A DNA stretch of 64,000 nucleotides from Hyphomicrobium sp. (GCA_030148725.1 JASBSU010000023.1:34691-98690), one strand, 5' to 3'. Shown: positions 8,058-16,919, numbered from the stretch's first letter. Numbers and translations are program-made. The notes: generated by a model from the sequence alone, not told the origin.

Positions 8058-9428
8058 TCAGGCGGGCGGCTTGGTATCGATCGCACCAGAGCGCAGGATG
8101 CTGCCCGTTTCCGGAGCGTTGACCGGAGGCTCGACGCTGCCGGTCACTGGGGCGTGCATTGGCGCGATGGCTCCCGTTTGCGAATCTACCGGCAGCCGAC
8201 GGTCCACGATGATGCCCGTCAACGGAACCTCGGAGTGCAGGCGGCTGACGCTTCCGGTATCCGCACCGTGCGGATGCCAGGAGGTCGTCGGCTGGCTGAG
8301 GCTGGCCGGCATCTCCGACTGAGCCGCGAGTGTGGCGGCATCGATCCCATGCGGCTTGGATTGCGGTGCAGAGGCTGTCGCTACGCCGGTCTTGCCGCGC
8401 AGGAAGTCCGGGATCGCCGCCTCGATGATCTCCGAGACGCCGAGCTTGCACTTCTCCATGTAGCAGCTCGTCAGACGGATCTTCTCGTCCAGCACGAAAT
8501 TGCCGGGGTTGTTCAGCTCGACACGCACCAGCTGGCCGCGACCGCGCACGCGGTTCGGCAACTGGAACTCGGGCGGCAGCGCATCGGTCACCGGGAGCAC
8601 ACGCTCGACAACGCCGGTCGTCGTACGTCCGCGACCCTTGATGGATACTTCCTGGCCCTCGGAGACGTCGAAGAGATAGTTCTCCGGCACATAGGCGAGC
8701 ACATAGCTTGGTCCGGTGTAGATGTTCGCAACCGGCGTCGTGCCGGCGCTCAGGACTTCGCCGGTCATCGCGACGTGGCTGCCCACGTAACCGCTCGCTG
8801 GCGCGGTGAGAACGCCGCTGCCATAGGTCCGCTGCAGATCCGTGAAGGCGCCTGCAACCTGCTGCAGCGCCGTCTGATTGGCCTTGATCTCGGTTTCGAG
8901 AGACGAAACCTCTGCTTCGAGCGTCAGCAGCTTGTCCATCGCCTGGACCTGCGCAGCGGACATCTGCTGCAGGGAGCGGCTGACGACCATGCCATTCGAA
9001 TTGGCCTTCTGAAGCGTCGACAGGAAGGAGTTGGCTTCGTCGGCCGCCACCTTCGCCATCGGGATCAGCGCGGTGACGACCTGGCGACGCGCTTCGAGTT
9101 GCGCGACACGGCCCGTCACGCGCGCCTGCTCGGCCGCAAGATCGGCGAGCGAGCGCGACATTGCAGCGGAATCGACGACCGCGATCTTCTGCCCGGCCTC
9201 GACCCAGTCGCCTGGACGCACATTGATCTCACGTACGCGGGCGTCCGGCCAAGGCGAGGCCACGGTGACCGTTCGACTGGTGACAAGACCGTCCGCGTCG
9301 AGCATCAGGCTGCCCCCGCCAAGCGCGTAGACCGCCAAACCACCGGCGCTGCCGATGAACAGCGTAGTCAGCACCAGCTTGCGCAGCCGCCGCCACTTCA
9401 CTTCGCTTGCCTGCAATTGATCGCTCAT
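8058..9428 (-). CDS. HlyD/Alg44-like membrane-fusion adaptor of the glycan operon
   Basis: A 456-residue periplasmic adaptor with a single N-terminal membrane helix (about residues 17-36). It then has a biotinyl-lipoyl-like half (VREINVRPGDWVEAGQKIAVVD), a long Ala/Gln/Glu-rich helical hairpin (about 90-205), the second lipoyl half with LTAPASGYVG, and a beta-barrel region (VSIKGRGRTTTGVVERV). The last ~100 residues are Pro/Thr/Ser-rich and probably disordered. Such adaptors bridge inner-membrane synthases to outer-membrane exporters, as Alg44 does for alginate. There is no PilZ domain, so c-di-GMP control by that route is absent. Third gene of the operon, 26 bases after wecB. Confidence 0.85.
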   Translation of the reverse strand: MSDQLQASEVKWRRLRKLVLTTLFIGSAGGLAVYALGGGSLMLDADGLVTSRTVTVASPWPDARVREINVRPGDWVEAGQKIAVVDSAAMSRSLADLAAEQARVTGRVAQLEARRQVVTALIPMAKVAADEANSFLSTLQKANSNGMVVSRSLQQMSAAQVQAMDKLLTLEAEVSSLETEIKANQTALQQVAGAFTDLQRTYGSGVLTAPASGYVGSHVAMTGEVLSAGTTPVANIYTGPSYVLAYVPENYLFDVSEGQEVSIKGRGRTTTGVVERVLPVTDALPPEFQLPNRVRGRGQLVRVELNNPGNFVLDEKIRLTSCYMEKCKLGVSEIIEAAIPDFLRGKTGVATASAPQSKPHGIDAATLAAQSEMPASLSQPTTSWHPHGADTGSVSRLHSEVPLTGIIVDRRLPVDSQTGAIAPMHAPVTGSVEPPVNAPETGSILRSGAIDTKPPA

Positions 9429-9454
9429 GTTCGTTCTCGTTCTCGATATCTTTT

Positions 9455-10597
9455 TTACGCGGCCGCTGCTTCGCGGCGCGCTGGCTTCTTGTTCATGATG
9501 CGGGCCGCGATACGCTCAGCAGCGTCTCCGCGTCCGAATGGGTTTGGCGCCTTGAGCAACTGACGCTCGTGTCCACGCGTCAGGCGGCGAACGCCGTCGA
9601 CGATGGCGTTGTAATTGGAGCCGACGAGCTTGCCGAAGCCCGCAGAGACGACTTCCGGCCGCTCGGTACTCTCGCGCGTGATGAGAATCTGCAACCCGAA
9701 TGTCGGCGCTTCCTCTTGCACGCCGCCGGAGTCGGTGACGACCGTCCAAGCCTTGTCGAGCAGGTAGACGAAATCCGGGTACTGCAGCGGCGACAGCAGG
9801 TGCACGTTGGGCGCGTCGCCGAGATATTTCAGAACATCGTCGCGCACCTGCGGATTGAGATGCACCGGAAGTGCGATGACCTTGTCACCGTCTGCCGCCA
9901 GCGTGCGCAGCGCGCGAAGCACGTTGCGCATCGGGCCGCCGATGTTCTCGCGCCGATGCATGGTCGCCAGGACGAGCTTCTTGTCGGTCGGAAGGGCAGC
10001 GACGCCGGCATCGATGGGCTGGTATGCATCGCCGATCTTCGCGCGCGCATAGATCAGCGCGTCGACAACGGTATTGCCGACCGTGACGATGTCTTTCGCC
10101 GGAACGCCCTCGCGCAGCAGATTGCCACGCGCTTCAGCCGTCGGCGGGAAATGCAGCGCGGATGCCTGGCCGATCAGGCGCCGATTGAACTCCTCCGGGA
10201 ACGGCGACATCAGATCGCCGGTGCGCAGGCCAGCCTCGACGTGCGCCACCGGCACGCGGCCCATGAAGCCAGCGGTCGCGGCGGCTGCCGCGGTTGCGGT
10301 GTCGCCCTGCACGATGATCCAGTCAAACGTCTTGGCGCGCAGGATCTTCTCGACCTGCTCCGTCATGCGGCCGAACTTGCCCGCAAGGCCCTGCTCGTCG
10401 ACGATGTGCGAGCCGTTGTGCGTGACGGTGATACCGAAGAAATCCAGAAGACCTGCAGCAAGCTCGATGTGCTGGCCCGACCAAAAGACATCGAGCTGCG
10501 CGCCCGCATCCTGCAACGCTTTGCAGACGGGGCCGAGCTTGATGATCTCAGGGCGGGTGCCGAAGGCGACGAGAACACGCATACTATCCACTTTCAT
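9455..10597 (-). CDS. wecB: UDP-N-acetylglucosamine 2-epimerase
   Basis: A 380-residue non-hydrolysing epimerase converting UDP-GlcNAc to UDP-ManNAc in the cytosol. Visible family signatures are VAFGTRPEIIKL at the N-terminus, the VQGDTATA segment, VAHVEAGLRTGD, TMHRRENIG and the DSGGVQEEA motif near the C-terminus. It begins three bases after the glycosyltransferase stop codon, so the two are translated together. A second ATG five codons in (10582) gives the more usual MRVLVAFGT start and has a better-placed GTGGA site; either may be used. In this operon it most likely feeds UDP-ManNAc to the transferase. Confidence 0.93.
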   Translation of the reverse strand: MKVDSMRVLVAFGTRPEIIKLGPVCKALQDAGAQLDVFWSGQHIELAAGLLDFFGITVTHNGSHIVDEQGLAGKFGRMTEQVEKILRAKTFDWIIVQGDTATAAAAATAGFMGRVPVAHVEAGLRTGDLMSPFPEEFNRRLIGQASALHFPPTAEARGNLLREGVPAKDIVTVGNTVVDALIYARAKIGDAYQPIDAGVAALPTDKKLVLATMHRRENIGGPMRNVLRALRTLAADGDKVIALPVHLNPQVRDDVLKYLGDAPNVHLLSPLQYPDFVYLLDKAWTVVTDSGGVQEEAPTFGLQILITRESTERPEVVSAGFGKLVGSNYNAIVDGVRRLTRGHERQLLKAPNPFGRGDAAERIAARIMNKKPARREAAAA

Positions 10598-10600
10598 CGA

Positions 10601-11950
10601 TCAGCGATTGGCGGAGATAAAATCGTCCGGGATGTCGTGGGTTGTTTTCGACCAGACGATTGGGCGCGTCGCGAGCTGCGACTCACCGAGGAAGGTTTTC
10701 CAGGCGCGGTAAACCGCGGCCATGTTGATGTAGAGCGCGGCGGGCCAGCGAAGCGCGATGCCGATCCAGTCGTATTTGCCGTAGACCTCGTAGCCGGCGA
10801 TGACGCGCACGACGTAGCGCGTGATCAGCGCGAAGAGATTGATCCACATGGACACGATGACCACGTCGCCCATCGGCTCAGGGAAATCGGCAAGCTCGAC
10901 GTAGCCGAGCAGCATGAAGCCGAGCAGCACCGCAGAGATCGGCGGCAGGAAGCTGGTGATCATTCCCTTGCGGTCGCGCAGGAAGAAGTAGAAGTCCCAC
11001 GGATCGCCTTGCCAGCCGAGCTTGCAGTAGGCCTCGAAGTTGATGCCGTAGACCCAGCGGGTCTTCTGCTTGATCGATGCATCGAGCGTCTTGGGGAAGT
11101 ATTCGCGCGTCGCAACGAAATCGAGACCGTCCTCGACGTTGCGCGACACTGCCGCAAACGCGGACTTGAAGCCCGCGCGCTTTGCCTCGATGCCGAGGAT
11201 GTAGTCTTCCGTGACGGTACCCGACATCAGCACTTGGCCGCGCGTCGCGAGGAAGTGCTTGATCAGCCGCTTCGTCATGCAGGTGCCGACGCCGGCCGAC
11301 GGAATAGCCGCGCCCACGGCGTCACGCACGATCATCTCGCGGGTGTGGCGCTCGGCGAACTCGTCCATATAGGTCGATGCAACCACAGCGCCCTTGCCAC
11401 GGTTGAGCGAGAACACGGGCGCCTGTATGAAATCGTTCTCCTTCGCGTACGCCGCGTAGACCGGGAACGAGCGCGCATCGATGACGTCCTCGCTGTCGTG
11501 CAGAACGACGAGCTCGGGCGCATCATCGGCGCTGAAAACCTGCGCGAACATCTCATTCAGCATCTGTCCCTTGGACGTCGGGCCAGGCAGACGATTGACG
11601 ATGACCTTCACGCGGTCCGGATACTTGGCGGCAAGTTCCTGCGCCACGCGGAGCGTGCCGGTGTCATTGGGGTAGACGCCGAGATAGAGCGAAACCTGCG
11701 GTATCTGGATGCGCGCGAGATTGCCCTCGACCATCTTGCCGAGAACGTCTTCCTCATGCCAGTTGGCGACGAACACCGCCGTCGGCGGGATCGCTGTCTC
11801 GCCATCGTCGAGCTGCGGCACGCGGCGCCGTACGATTCCAAGCGCGACAAGATCGATGAACGCGTCGTCGATAGACGACACGCTGATCAGCACGCTGACC
11901 GCAAACAGCAGGATGATGAGAAACTCGAGCACTTCCTTCGCGCCTTCCAC
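10601..11950 (-). CDS. nfrB: NfrB-type processive glycosyltransferase (GT2 fold)
   Basis: A 449-residue inner-membrane family 2 glycosyltransferase with one N-terminal and about four C-terminal membrane helices. Its core matches the transferase part of E. coli NfrB closely: GVYPNDT, PGPTSK, LHDSEDV (D152/E154/D155), YMDEF, IPSAGVGTC, TEDY (247-250), REYFP, QKTRW (295-299), RDRKG and KTTHD near the C-terminus. NfrB makes the beta-ManNAc glycan used by phage N4 (established for E. coli). E. coli NfrB is longer because of a C-terminal c-di-GMP-binding region, which is absent here. The start is a GTG with GAGGG seven bases upstream, inside a hairpin. First gene of the operon. Confidence 0.9.
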   Translation of the reverse strand: MEGAKEVLEFLIILLFAVSVLISVSSIDDAFIDLVALGIVRRRVPQLDDGETAIPPTAVFVANWHEEDVLGKMVEGNLARIQIPQVSLYLGVYPNDTGTLRVAQELAAKYPDRVKVIVNRLPGPTSKGQMLNEMFAQVFSADDAPELVVLHDSEDVIDARSFPVYAAYAKENDFIQAPVFSLNRGKGAVVASTYMDEFAERHTREMIVRDAVGAAIPSAGVGTCMTKRLIKHFLATRGQVLMSGTVTEDYILGIEAKRAGFKSAFAAVSRNVEDGLDFVATREYFPKTLDASIKQKTRWVYGINFEAYCKLGWQGDPWDFYFFLRDRKGMITSFLPPISAVLLGFMLLGYVELADFPEPMGDVVIVSMWINLFALITRYVVRVIAGYEVYGKYDWIGIALRWPAALYINMAAVYRAWKTFLGESQLATRPIVWSKTTHDIPDDFISANR

Positions 11951-11951
11951 G

Positions 11952-11974
11952 GTTGCCCTCGAAAAAGGGGCAAC
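11952..11974 (-). promoter_or_regulatory. Hairpin covering the nfrB ribosome-binding site
   Basis: Read on the minus strand, GTTGCCC(C) and GGGCAAC pair around a TTTTTCGA-type loop directly before the GTG at 11950. The GAGGG Shine-Dalgarno sequence lies in the 3' arm, so folding would hide it. This suggests control of translation of the glycan operon (inference). Confidence 0.5.
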
Positions 11975-11980
11975 TTCTCT

Positions 11981-12021
11981 AAAATTCGAACTTTGTCTTG
12001 CTTGGCTTTAGTTCGAATTTT
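11981..12021 (-). promoter_or_regulatory. 11-bp inverted repeat upstream of the glycan operon (putative operator)
   Basis: AAAATTCGAAC (11981-11991) and GTTCGAATTTT (12011-12021) are exact reverse complements with a 19-base spacer. The TTCGAA cores are 29 bp apart, close to three helical turns. Each half contains a TTCGAA palindrome, so two dimers could bind on one face of the DNA. It sits 31-71 bases before the nfrB start, the expected promoter position. The binding protein is unknown. Confidence 0.6.
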
Positions 12022-12129
12022 CGGAAAAGCGACTTAATGTGTTCCAATGCGAGAAGGTAAAAACCCAATCAGCGTGAATCGATCGTTACCGTGTGTTCCG
12101 CACCCGAACGACACAGCTTATTCGACGCG

Positions 12130-12170
12130 CGAAAAGAAAACGCGCCGGTGCACAGAGTACACCGGCGCGC
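12130..12170 (-). terminator. Rho-independent terminator of the small membrane-protein gene
   Basis: Read on the minus strand, a perfect 10-bp stem (CGCGCCGGTG at 12141-12150 on the plus strand pairs with CACCGGCGCG at 12160-12169) is followed by the T-rich tail TTTTCTTTT. It ends transcription of the 66-residue gene and insulates the glycan operon from upstream readthrough. Confidence 0.82.
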
Positions 12171-12217
12171 TCCGCCCCAAAGTGCTCCGTCGGCGTCGGA
12201 ACACCAGGTTGGAAGTG

Positions 12218-12418
12218 TCAGCTGGCCGTCAGGTGTGAAATGCGCCAAGCGACAAGAAACGAAAGCGGGATGGCGGCGACGACAGCTGCGCCGCAAACGA
12301 TGGGCAGCAGCGAGCGAACATCGGCCGCGAGAGACGGAACGGTGAGCACGACCAGCAACCCGAGGCCGGCGAGCATCGTCCCGAGAATGATCCACACGAC
12401 GGCGGCGATCCTGAACAT
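12218..12418 (-). CDS. Small hypothetical two-helix membrane protein
   Basis: Not recognised as a characterised family. The 66-residue product has two hydrophobic segments (about residues 4-28 and 38-60), the first of signal-anchor type (AAVVWIILGTMLAGLGLLVVL), and a short polar link. It has its own terminator, which supports it being a real monocistronic gene. Similar short membrane proteins exist in Rhizobiales, where I recall some being mislabelled as CTP synthetase; nothing here supports an enzyme. Confidence 0.65.
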   Translation of the reverse strand: MFRIAAVVWIILGTMLAGLGLLVVLTVPSLAADVRSLLPIVCGAAVVAAIPLSFLVAWRISHLTAS

Positions 12419-12558
12419 CCTATGCTCCTGTCAAAGCGGCTGCGTCGATGCCCAACGATACGCGCAGCCGACATGATGGGCTTGACGGACATCAACCTCC
12501 GGGGAGCAAGATTGCAGCGATGCACTGATCGGCGTCAGGCAGGGCAAAGCGGCGCGCT

Positions 12559-13341
12559 TCAGCCGGCCAGCCCACGCCATACGACGTAGCCTCCGACCGC
12601 GCCGACGATAACTGCGAAGGATGTGGCCAGGGCCTGCTTATGTCCGGCCAGCTTCGTTGCGCAGTAGCGTCCGGCGACGCCACCCGCCATGCCTCCGGCG
12701 ATGAAAAAGGCCACGAGCGTCCAGTCTATGAGACCTGACAGCGCGTAATTTGCCGACGTGGTGAGCCCGAACGCGAACACCGACACGAGCGAAGAACCGA
12801 TCGCAAAAATCAGCGGCATGTCGGTTGCCGCGATGATGCCCGGCACGATCAAGAAACCGCCGCCGATGCCGAAGAAGCCCGACAGGGCGCCAACTCCCGC
12901 GCCATAGGCGAGCAGCCACGGCATCAGTTGCGGTGCGGATGTGCGCGTCAGCCGCACATGCACATCACCGCCATTGCGGCGGTTCAAGAACATCAAACCG
13001 GCGATTGCGATCATCACCAAGCCGAACAGCATGAGCAGGCGTGCGCCGTCGAACTGCTTTCCGATCGTCGATCCAACGGCCGCGCCCGCCGTCCCGGCAG
13101 CGGCGAAGACGAGAGCGCATGGCCATTTGACGTTACCCGCCCGCGCATGGCCGATGAGATTGAACAGCGCGCTGACCGCCACCGCTACGGCGCTCGTGCC
13201 GATGGCGACGTGCGGTGAGGAGACGCCGACCAGATAGACCAGCAGCGGCACTGCCAGCACGGATCCCCCGCCACCGACCAGACCGAGAACGAACCCGACG
13301 AGCACGCCGGACAAAGTCGCCAGCAGATCCTGGACGATCAT
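12559..13341 (-). CDS. TauE/SafE-family sulfite/sulfur anion exporter
   Basis: A 260-residue inner-membrane protein with about eight helices. It shows the TauE/SafE signatures: GLVGGGGSVLAVPLL in the first half and the mirrored GFFGIGGGFLIVPG in the second. The family exports sulfite or related sulfur compounds. The ATG at 13341 overlaps the stop codon of the DUF442-SQR gene (ATGA), so it is the last gene of the sulfide/persulfide operon; removal of sulfite made by the persulfide dioxygenase would fit (inference). Confidence 0.88.
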   Translation of the reverse strand: MIVQDLLATLSGVLVGFVLGLVGGGGSVLAVPLLVYLVGVSSPHVAIGTSAVAVAVSALFNLIGHARAGNVKWPCALVFAAAGTAGAAVGSTIGKQFDGARLLMLFGLVMIAIAGLMFLNRRNGGDVHVRLTRTSAPQLMPWLLAYGAGVGALSGFFGIGGGFLIVPGIIAATDMPLIFAIGSSLVSVFAFGLTTSANYALSGLIDWTLVAFFIAGGMAGGVAGRYCATKLAGHKQALATSFAVIVGAVGGYVVWRGLAG

Positions 13342-15002
13342 CAAGCCATGACCTTGGGTTTGGCGAGCCACTCGCGCCCTTTGAGCATGGCGAGCCAGTA
13401 GACGGGCGGGAGCAGGCGCTCCTTGAGCAGCCAGGCAGCGCGCGACGGTTTTGTGCCGTCGATGAGGTAGTCCGGAAAGGTCGGACAGACCTTGCCGCCA
13501 TAGGTGAACTCCGCCAGCACGATGCGCCCGCGCTCGACCGTCAGCGGACACGATCCGTAGCCGTCATAGACGCACCGTTCGCGCCGCAGGCCCTTGGCGT
13601 GCAGGATGTTCTCAGCAACCACGGGCGCCTGCTTGCGTGCCGCCGCCGCCGTCTTTGCGTTCGGCGTACAGGTCACGTCGCCGAGACCGAAGATGTTCGC
13701 ATACTTCTTATGCTGCAGCGTCGCGTGATCGACGTCGACCCAGCCGGCGGGATCGGCCAAGGGGCTCGCGCGCACGAAATCCGGTGCCTTCTGCGGCGGA
13801 CAGACGTGGATCATGTCGAACGCCGCTTCGACCGTCTGCGCAGTGCCGTCCGGCGACGTCTTCTTGAACCATGCGCGTTTCGCCGGCCCGTCGATAGCCA
13901 CCAGCGAATGATTGAACTGCAGCTTCGCGTTGTACTGGCGAACGTAGTCCATCAGCGCCGGGACGTATTCGGGAACGCCGAACAGCACGCCACCCGCGTT
14001 GAAGAAGCTGAGGTCGATGTTCTGCAGCCGCCCGGTCGTTTGCCAGTGATGCGCCGAGAGGTACATCGCCTTCTGCGGGGCTCCCGCGCACTTGATGGGC
14101 ATCGGCGGCTGCGTGAACAGCGCGGCGCCGGACTTCAGATTGCGCACCAGTTCCCAGGTGTACGGCGCAAGGTCGTAGCGGTAGTTCGAGGTTACGCCGT
14201 TCTTGCCGAGCGTCTGATCGAGCCCCTCGATCGCGCCCCAGTCGAGCTTGATGCCTGGGCAGACAATGAGGTGATTGTAGCGGACAGTACGGCAGCCTTC
14301 GAGGATGACGCTGTCATGCTCCGGGTCGAATGCGGCAACCGCCGCTTTGATCCATGTGATCCGGTGCGGAAGCACCGAGCCCATAGGTCTGGCGGTCGTC
14401 CCCGCTGCGAACACACCAGCGCCAACCATCGTCCACCCGGGCTGGTAGTAGTGGGTGCCGGCCGGATCGATCACCGCAATGTCGAGATTGCGCTGGCGAC
14501 GCAACAGGCTGGCGGCAACGGCAGCCCCCGCCGCTCCGCCGCCGACGATGACGATGTCGTGCCGCGCTGCGGGCCTCTCGACATCGACCGCCCCGCGCGC
14601 GACGCGGCTCATGACGCCGCTGACGTCGTAGCCTGCACGGCGAGCGATCTCGACGATATCGACAGCCGGTCGTTGCCCGGATTGCGTAAATGCCCAGAGC
14701 GTCGTCGAGCGCGTGCCGGTCCTGCAATATGCCAGTATCGGCTTAGGCAGTTCGGCGATTGCCGCCGAGAATGCGGCAGCGTCAGCATCTGAGACCTGAC
14801 CGCTGGACACGGGCACGTAGCGCGCTTCAAGCCCCGCCGCCGCCGCTGCATCGGCGACCTCGCGAAACAGCGGCTGGTCGGAACCCTCGCCATCCGGGCG
14901 ATTGCAGATGATCGACTTGAAGCCCAGGGCGGCGAGCTCGCCGACCGCCTCAGGCGAGATCTGTCCCGCGACCGAGATTTCGTCCGTGAGCTTCTTGGTC
15001 AT
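13341..15002 (-). CDS. DUF442 (BLH) phosphatase-like domain fused to sulfide:quinone oxidoreductase
   Basis: A 553-residue fusion. Residues 1-110 are a DUF442/BLH domain with a C-x5-R loop (C93 in CRTGTRS); residues 145-553 are an SQR-type flavoprotein with FAD motif GGGAAG (154-159). The sulfide-active cysteine segment is KCAGAPQK (C305). The second redox cysteine region reads GDVTCTPNAKT (441-451): compared with the GDCTN.PTSKT I remember for animal SQOR, the cysteine is displaced by two residues (C445). It should oxidise sulfide to persulfide at the membrane, reducing quinone. The start at 15002 is set by GGGGAG nine bases upstream; the ATG at 15011 is too close to that site. Confidence 0.87.
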   Translation of the reverse strand: MTKKLTDEISVAGQISPEAVGELAALGFKSIICNRPDGEGSDQPLFREVADAAAAAGLEARYVPVSSGQVSDADAAAFSAAIAELPKPILAYCRTGTRSTTLWAFTQSGQRPAVDIVEIARRAGYDVSGVMSRVARGAVDVERPAARHDIVIVGGGAAGAAVAASLLRRQRNLDIAVIDPAGTHYYQPGWTMVGAGVFAAGTTARPMGSVLPHRITWIKAAVAAFDPEHDSVILEGCRTVRYNHLIVCPGIKLDWGAIEGLDQTLGKNGVTSNYRYDLAPYTWELVRNLKSGAALFTQPPMPIKCAGAPQKAMYLSAHHWQTTGRLQNIDLSFFNAGGVLFGVPEYVPALMDYVRQYNAKLQFNHSLVAIDGPAKRAWFKKTSPDGTAQTVEAAFDMIHVCPPQKAPDFVRASPLADPAGWVDVDHATLQHKKYANIFGLGDVTCTPNAKTAAAARKQAPVVAENILHAKGLRRERCVYDGYGSCPLTVERGRIVLAEFTYGGKVCPTFPDYLIDGTKPSRAAWLLKERLLPPVYWLAMLKGREWLAKPKVMA

Positions 15003-15134
15003 TATTGCCATCTCCCCGGGACGGACTGGCTCGCTTCGCCGCTGACGGCCGCGAGCCTCCGCTATCTTGAACACGCCGCCCGATATACAGCGTGCCGGGC
15101 ATGCCGGCTAAGCCATTTCCATTCAGGGTTAGGC

Positions 15135-16025
15135 CTAGAGCTCGTTGATCGGAACCTTGAGGTGCCGTTTGCCCGAAGCGTCCGGCTCCGGCAGGTTGCC
15201 GCCGCGGATGTTGACCTGGATGGAAGGGATGATGAGCTTGGGCAGATCGAGTGTTTTATCCCGCGCCTCACGCACCCGTACGAAGTCGTCCTCCGAGACA
15301 CCTTCGCGCACGTGGATGTTGTGCGCGCGCTCATCCGCGACAGTCGTCTCCCATTTGATCTCGCGACCACCCGGCGCGTAGTCATGGCACATGAAAAGAC
15401 GCTCCTCGCCAGGTAGCGCGAGGACGCGCTTGATCGAGCGGTACAGCGTGCGCGCATCGCCGCCGGGAAAATCGGCACGCGCCGTCCCGCCGTCCGGCAT
15501 GAACAGCGTGTCGCCGACGAAAGCGGCGTTACCGATCACATGCGTCATGCAGGCCGGTGTATGCCCCGGTGTCAGCATGGCGAACGCGGTCATCCCTCCG
15601 ATGGTGTAGGTATCGCCATCCTTGAACAGGCGATCGAACTGGCTACCGTCGCGCTGAAATTCGGTGCCTTCATTGAAGATCTTGCCGAACACTTCCTGCA
15701 CGATCTTGATGTTCTCGCCGATGCCGAGTTTGCCGCCGACCTTTCCCTGGATGTACGGCGCCGCCGAGAGATGATCGGCATGCGCATGCGTCTCGATCAG
15801 CCACTCCACTTTGAGGCCGTTCTTGACCACGTAGTCGATGATCTTGTCGGCGGAATCGTACGTGATGCGGCCGGCGGCATAGTCGATGTCCATGACGCTG
15901 TCGATGATCGCACAGGCGTTCGACCCCGGATCCTTCACGACGTAGCTGATGGTGTTGGTCGGCTCGTCGAAGAACGCTGTGACCTCGGGCTTCACGCTGA
16001 GATCGACCGGATGGGGGATAGTCAT
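15135..16025 (-). CDS. Metallo-beta-lactamase-fold persulfide dioxygenase (ETHE1/Blh-like)
   Basis: A 296-residue MBL-fold protein with the metal motif THAHADH (H80, H82, D84, H85), then [12 protein letters not shown], the GDTLF aspartate and the CHDYAP histidine. In this family a single iron oxidises glutathione or protein persulfide to sulfite. The start at 16025 has a strong AAAGGAGG site six bases upstream and overlaps the preceding stop (ATGA). Together with the SQR fusion it forms the sulfide to persulfide to sulfite route. A 132-base gap to the SQR gene holds no visible gene. Confidence 0.9.
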   Translation of the reverse strand: MTIPHPVDLSVKPEVTAFFDEPTNTISYVVKDPGSNACAIIDSVMDIDYAAGRITYDSADKIIDYVVKNGLKVEWLIETHAHADHLSAAPYIQGKVGGKLGIGENIKIVQEVFGKIFNEGTEFQRDGSQFDRLFKDGDTYTIGGMTAFAMLTPGHTPACMTHVIGNAAFVGDTLFMPDGGTARADFPGGDARTLYRSIKRVLALPGEERLFMCHDYAPGGREIKWETTVADERAHNIHVREGVSEDDFVRVREARDKTLDLPKLIIPSIQVNIRGGNLPEPDASGKRHLKVPINEL

Positions 16026-16480
16026 TGGCGGCCTCCTTTGGCGGCTGCGCGGGCAGCCAGTGCAGATGCGGAGAGAATATCGCTGGCGCGCGCCAGCAGC
16101 ATACCCGAGAGCATAGCGAGGACGAATACGAACGCGGAGCGGGAGCCCGTCGCAAGGGCAGCGACGGCGGGACCGGGGCAGAACCCGACAAGGCCCCAGC
16201 CCACGCCGAAGAGAGCGGCGCCGCCGACCAGCCGAGCGTCGATGTCGCTCAGGGTGGGCACCATGAAGGTACCACCGAGGATTGGCCCGCCGCGGCGAAA
16301 CGCCATGCGATAGCCGATCGCGGTCGTCAGCACAGCGGCTCCCATCGTGAAGGCGAGGCTTGGGTTCCAATGTCCGAGGATGTCGAGGAAGCCGAGCACC
16401 TTCGCCGGATCGACGAGCCCCGACACGATAAGGCCAAATCCGAAAACGAGTCCGGACAGGAACGTGATCGAAATTCGCAT
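16022..16480 (-). CDS. YeeE/YedE-family membrane protein (second half-transporter)
   Basis: A 152-residue inner-membrane protein with about four helices. It has the YeeE/YedE pattern [22 protein letters not shown] near the N-terminus and [15 protein letters not shown] in the middle, whose cysteine is the conserved one of the family. The start at 16480 has GGAGG upstream and overlaps the stop of the first YeeE half. Split YeeE pairs accompany BigR/BLH-type sulfide operons and are thought to move thiosulfate or other sulfur species across the membrane. Confidence 0.87.
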   Translation of the reverse strand: MRISITFLSGLVFGFGLIVSGLVDPAKVLGFLDILGHWNPSLAFTMGAAVLTTAIGYRMAFRRGGPILGGTFMVPTLSDIDARLVGGAALFGVGWGLVGFCPGPAVAALATGSRSAFVFVLAMLSGMLLARASDILSASALAARAAAKGGRQ

Positions 16481-16481
16481 G

Positions 16482-16919
16482 TCAGCCTCCGAGCATGTGG
16501 CGCATCGCATATACGGTCAGAGCGCCTGTCGTCATGAACGTGCAGGTGGCGACCAGCGAGCGCGGCGACAAGCGCGCGTTGCCGCACACACCGTGCCCAC
16601 TGGTGCAACCGCTCCCGCGAACCGCCCCGAACCCGACCAGCACCCCCGCGGCGACCAGAAGCGGAACATTAGACGTCACCTCGATAGTGACCGGGCTTAC
16701 CAACGCCGCGGCATAGACCAGTGGCGCCGCGAACAATCCCGCGACGAACGCCAGCCGAACCGGAAACTCGTCGTCGGAATACGGCGGCAGGAGACGCGAG
16801 AGAAAGCCACTGACGCCCGCGATGCGACCCGTCATCGCCATCAGCAAAACGGCCGATGCGCCGATCAGCACACCGCCGACGATCGCCGCCAGTACCGTGT
16901 TTGCGTCGAGGTTCAGCAT
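16482..16919 (-). CDS. YeeE/YedE-family membrane protein (first half-transporter)
   Basis: A 145-residue membrane protein with about four helices and the sulfur-transport signature [12 protein letters not shown] (two cysteines) in its second half. It pairs with the following 152-residue YeeE half to build a full two-half transporter. Its start overlaps the end of the YgaP-like gene by seven bases, so translation is coupled. Confidence 0.87.
   Translation of the reverse strand: MLNLDANTVLAAIVGGVLIGASAVLLMAMTGRIAGVSGFLSRLLPPYSDDEFPVRLAFVAGLFAAPLVYAAALVSPVTIEVTSNVPLLVAAGVLVGFGAVRGSGCTSGHGVCGNARLSPRSLVATCTFMTTGALTVYAMRHMLGG

Noticed and set aside
9407..12037. A very long open frame on the plus strand opposite the HlyD, wecB and nfrB genes
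   Set aside because: It is Arg/Asp/His-rich, lacks any family signature and mirrors three well-supported minus-strand genes. High GC content creates such antisense frames.
15026..15074. Longer N-terminus for the DUF442-SQR protein (start at 15074)
   Set aside because: The extension is Arg-rich and lacks a ribosome-binding site, whereas GGGGAG is correctly spaced for 15002.
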